From the NCBI GenBank assembly GCA_025351035.1, contig JANXWT010000248.1, positions 1 through 8,212 on the forward strand: a stretch of 8,212 nt of DNA. Direction: 5' to 3'. Positions 6,173 to 8,212 of this stretch are shown piece after piece. The stretch's first letter is position 1, and each line of letters opens with the position of its first letter. The stretch comes from Opitutia bacterium. Lineage in GTDB: Bacteria > Verrucomicrobiota > Verrucomicrobiia > Opitutales > Opitutaceae. The notes beneath the pieces were generated by a model. The model was not told the DNA's origin and did not search any database. It saw only the letters and a list, made by a program, of their open reading frames with translations. The translations under genes and the position numbers were made by a program.

Positions 6173-6190
6173 TTGCATGTTCAAATGCAA
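6173..6190. promoter_or_regulatory. Inverted repeat between two divergent unknown genes
   Basis: TTGCAT-GTTCAA-ATGCAA is a perfect 6-base inverted repeat with a 6-base spacer. It is centred in the 81-base gap between the leftward gene (start 6129) and the rightward gene (start 6211). The position suits an operator controlling one or both promoters. The leftward-strand copy of TTGCAT could also act as a -35 element. No function is demonstrated. Confidence 0.35.
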
Positions 6191-6210
6191 TGCCGTGATT
6201 TTCGCTGCCG

Positions 6211-6516
6211 ATGAGCCTCAATCGCCATGAGCAAACCGTTTTCGACTACTTCGGGCGCAATCCCGACGAGCTGCGCCATTGGAGAATGAAAGTGGCCGAG
6301 GCGACCGCCCAATTGCACGAGTCCGGCGAGGTCAGCCGCGGGTTGGAGCGCGAATTATGGCAGTATCTGGAGGAGCGATCGCTGCACACGCCGGCTTTTC
6401 AGCAATTAGCTGCGGGCGGTCTGAGACGAGTCAGTCTGCAAAATCTCGCCGAGCACCTCATTCGCCTTTGGGGCCCGCCGCCGAAGGCGAAGCGCCCGGC
6501 TGATGCGCGCAGGTAG
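6211..6516 (+). CDS. Small cytosolic protein of unknown function
   Basis: This 101-residue protein was not recognised. It has no signal peptide, no membrane segment and no cysteine. The sequence looks all-helical and charged: MSLNRHEQTVFDYFGRNPDE, then amphipathic helices through about residue 86, then a basic Pro-rich tail (GPPPKAKRP). Aromatic residues (F11, Y13, F14, W24, W50, Y52, W87) are frequent for such a small protein, consistent with a compact folded domain rather than a chance frame. It is the only long frame in this stretch with plausible composition. The ATG at 6211 has no Shine-Dalgarno, as is common in this window. It is divergent from the coiled-coil gene and lies upstream of the PIN-PhoH gene in the same direction, with a 163-base gap to the GTG at 6680, so an operon with it is possible but not shown. 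Confidence 0.7.
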   Translation: MSLNRHEQTVFDYFGRNPDELRHWRMKVAEATAQLHESGEVSRGLERELWQYLEERSLHTPAFQQLAAGGLRRVSLQNLAEHLIRLWGPPPKAKRPADARR

Positions 6517-6602
6517 GGGGCCGCCGGCGTGGGAATTATTCACTGCGGCCCAATTCTTGTATTTACAAAGCGGGCACTGAGATGCATGTGTTGTTCACAA
6601 GT

Positions 6603-6620
6603 TCTCCCCAAGTCTCCCCA
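6603..6620. repeat. Tandem TCTCCCCA repeat upstream of the PIN-PhoH gene
   Basis: TCTCCCCA occurs twice with exactly 10-base periodicity (6603-6610 and 6613-6620), one helical turn apart. It lies about 60 bases before the preferred GTG start and directly against the upstream ATG at 6623. A same-face protein binding site is possible. Pyrimidine-rich sequence here also means that the ATG at 6623 has no Shine-Dalgarno. Confidence 0.4.
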
Positions 6621-6670
6621 TAATGGAATCCACCACTAGTGCGGTTTCTTACCAACCGCAAAATCAGGTC

Positions 6671-6674
6671 GGAG
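6671..6674 (+). promoter_or_regulatory. Ribosome binding site deciding the PIN-PhoH start
   Basis: GGAG sits 5 bases before the GTG at 6680. The GTG gives MKTYVLDTNVLLHDP, the usual beginning of PIN-PhoH proteins. The ATG at 6623 would add 19 unconserved residues (Ser/Gln-rich) and is preceded by CTCCCCATA, with no Shine-Dalgarno. This supports GTG 6680 as the real start. Confidence 0.65.
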
Positions 6675-6679
6675 TTAGA

Positions 6680-8167
6680 GTGAAAACTTACGTTCTCGAC
6701 ACGAACGTTTTACTGCACGACCCGCAGTCAATATTCAAGTTCGAGGATAATAATCTCGCGATTCCCGTCGAGGTTTTGGAGGAGCTCGACGCCATCAAAA
6801 GCGAGCAGTCCACCGAGCGCGGCCGCAATGCCCGGCGCGTCCACCGCATTCTCCAGGAGTTGCTGCCTGACTCGCGCTCGATGCACGAGGGCGTCAAACT
6901 GGAGAACGGCGGCACGCTCTCAGTCGTCATCAACCGCTACCTCGTCGAGAACAACTGGTCGTCGCCCGCCATGCAGCGGTTGCGCGCCGTGCTCTCGGAT
7001 TTCACGAAAAAGGACAACCGGATCATCGCGAGCGCCCTGTTCGTGCAAGAAACCAACCCGCCGCCCACCATTCTGGTCACCAAGGATGTCAACGTGCAGC
7101 TCAAGGCTCGCGCCGTCGGCCTCGAAGCGCAGGACTATCTCAACGACAAAGTGCCCGAGGCAGACACGGCTGAGGGCGATTACCAGACCCTAGAGCTCGA
7201 TGTTTACGAGATGCAGCGGTTTTGCTCCGAAGGCGAACTGGAGCTGACGCCCGGCTTGGCCGCCAAGCTCTACCTGAACGAATATTGCCTGCTGATGACG
7301 CCCGAGGGCAAAACGATGCCCGGCCGCTATTTTGGTCACGGCATCGTGCGTCGACTGCACATCCCCGATTACGTGAAGGCACCCGGTGGCATCCCGATCC
7401 GCGCCCGCAACCTCGAGCAGCAGTTCTTCATGGATGCGCTGATGGACGACACCATCTCGCTCGTCACCTGTTTTGGCAAGGCCGGCACCGGGAAGACCCT
7501 GCTTTCGACCGCCTGCGCACTTTACCAGACCACCGACGAAAAATCCCTTTACGACGGTCTCTCGATTTCGCGCCCGGTCATTGCGCTCGGCAAGGACATC
7601 GGGTTCCTCCCCGGCACACTGGAGGAGAAGATGAAACCCTGGCTGCAACCCTACCACGATGCCCTCGAAGTGCTCATGCCCTCGAAGCCGCCGAAAGAGC
7701 CCCAGTTCGCCGCCAAGAAAATCGGCAAGAAAAAGAAAAACCATCGCGGCGACATCATGGCCCTGCTGAGCACTCCGCAGTCCCTGCACGGCAGCAACGG
7801 CCATGGCGGGGGCAATGGCCTCCCGCCAATGAAACCCTACGAGCGCCTCATCAAGAGCGGCGTCGTGGAGATCGAGGCACTGTGCTTCATCCGCGGCCGG
7901 TCCATCGCCCGGCGCTTCTTCATCCTTGACGAGGCGCAGCAGCTCACGCCGCACGAAGTCAAGACCGTCATCACCCGCATTTCCGAAAGCTCCAAGCTCG
8001 TCCTGATCGGCGACCCGGCGCAAATCGACAATCCCTATGTGGACTCGCGCAGCAACGGCCTGGTTTACTGCCACAATCGCATGAAGGGTCACGCGCTCGC
8101 CGCGCACGTGAAGCTGTCGAAGGGTGAGCGCTCCAAGCTCGCCGAACTCGCGGCGGATTTGCTCTGA
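6680..8167 (+). CDS. phoH2: PIN-PhoH family ATPase/ribonuclease (PhoH2-like)
   Basis: This protein is 495 residues from the GTG start (514 from the ATG at 6623). An N-terminal PIN nuclease domain (1 to about 155) shows the acidic metal-binding set: D7 (YVLDTN), E35 (VLEELD), D112 (KKDNRIIA) and D136 (LVTKDVN). A PhoH ATPase domain follows, with Walker A GKAGTGKT (266-273), Walker B FFILDEAQ (D417, E418) and GDPAQ (444-448). PIN-PhoH fusions are reported as ATP-dependent RNA-unwinding and RNA-cleaving enzymes; relatives include Bacillus YlaK and mycobacterial PhoH2. The protein is longer than the roughly 440 residues usual for the family. Most of the excess is an insertion at about 334-389 with a Lys run (KKIGKKKK) and a Gly/His/Asn-rich stretch, just before the conserved IEALCFIRGRS. 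The start was chosen for its GGAG site and for family fit. The gene appears intact, with all key residues present. It is cytosolic; no partner antitoxin-like gene is evident. Confidence 0.93.
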   Translation: MKTYVLDTNVLLHDPQSIFKFEDNNLAIPVEVLEELDAIKSEQSTERGRNARRVHRILQELLPDSRSMHEGVKLENGGTLSVVINRYLVENNWSSPAMQRLRAVLSDFTKKDNRIIASALFVQETNPPPTILVTKDVNVQLKARAVGLEAQDYLNDKVPEADTAEGDYQTLELDVYEMQRFCSEGELELTPGLAAKLYLNEYCLLMTPEGKTMPGRYFGHGIVRRLHIPDYVKAPGGIPIRARNLEQQFFMDALMDDTISLVTCFGKAGTGKTLLSTACALYQTTDEKSLYDGLSISRPVIALGKDIGFLPGTLEEKMKPWLQPYHDALEVLMPSKPPKEPQFAAKKIGKKKKNHRGDIMALLSTPQSLHGSNGHGGGNGLPPMKPYERLIKSGVVEIEALCFIRGRSIARRFFILDEAQQLTPHEVKTVITRISESSKLVLIGDPAQIDNPYVDSRSNGLVYCHNRMKGHALAAHVKLSKGERSKLAELAADLL

Positions 8168-8190
8168 GCCGGAATCCCCGAGCTTCTGGA

Positions 8191-8212
8191 CTGTAGGGCG
8201 GGGTCGCTGACC
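8191..8212. repeat. Truncated GC-rich palindrome at the right edge
   Basis: After the PIN-PhoH stop the sequence holds GGGCGGGGTC-GCT-GACC and is cut by the window end. The visible part already pairs GGTC with GACC around a 3-base loop. The left arm predicts CCCGCCC just beyond the edge. It could be the PIN-PhoH terminator stem or a repeated intergenic palindrome. Confidence 0.35.

Noticed and set aside
7190..8107. 305-residue open frame on the minus strand
   Set aside because: It lies wholly antisense to the PIN-PhoH ATPase domain, whose motifs are intact. It shows no recognisable domain and is a high-GC shadow.

Overview
The window is 8.2 kb of GC-rich bacterial DNA. Its gene types (a giant periplasmic-propeller hybrid histidine kinase beside a LuxR-type regulator, a PIN-PhoH ATPase, weak or absent Shine-Dalgarno sites, short GC-rich intergenic palindromes) suggest a member of the Verrucomicrobiota, perhaps Opitutaceae. 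That placement is an inference from gene style, not from a marker gene. No rRNA, tRNA, CRISPR array, transposase or phage gene was seen.

Left block (1-3984): the last 53 codons of a LuxR/NarL-type DNA-binding protein run rightward into the window. They end inside the 3' end of a convergent 1289-residue hybrid sensor kinase. The kinase has an exported beta-propeller sensor, a Y_Y_Y domain, one membrane span, HisKA, HATPase_c, a receiver and a C-terminal Hpt-like module with an unusual phosphorylation motif. The two proteins could form one phosphorelay: kinase, receiver, Hpt-like domain, LuxR-type regulator.

Centre (3985-5211): divergent from the kinase lies a two-gene operon, the most interesting part of the window. 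The first gene encodes a 69-residue peptide with a Sec-like N-terminus and a tight C-terminal cysteine array (C-x3-C-x2-C-x2-C-x2-C). Its stop codon lies in the ribosome binding site of the second gene, which encodes a short stand-alone YcaO-family protein. YcaO enzymes activate peptide amides with ATP and make azolines, thioamides or amidines in RiPPs. A Cys-rich small peptide translationally coupled to a YcaO is what a minimal RiPP precursor/modifying-enzyme pair would look like. The Sec-like leader suggests the product is exported to the envelope. An inverted repeat in the divergent promoter region could link the operon to the neighbouring phosphorelay.

Right block (5212-8212): a GC-rich hairpin repeat and a strong leftward intrinsic terminator separate the YcaO operon from a leftward gene for a membrane-anchored coiled-coil protein of unknown function. 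Divergent from it is a small unknown cytosolic protein (101 aa). Next comes a PIN-PhoH family ATPase, probably started at an internal GTG, with a lineage-type Lys-rich/Gly-rich insertion in its ATPase domain. The window closes in the first half of what looks like another GC-rich palindrome.
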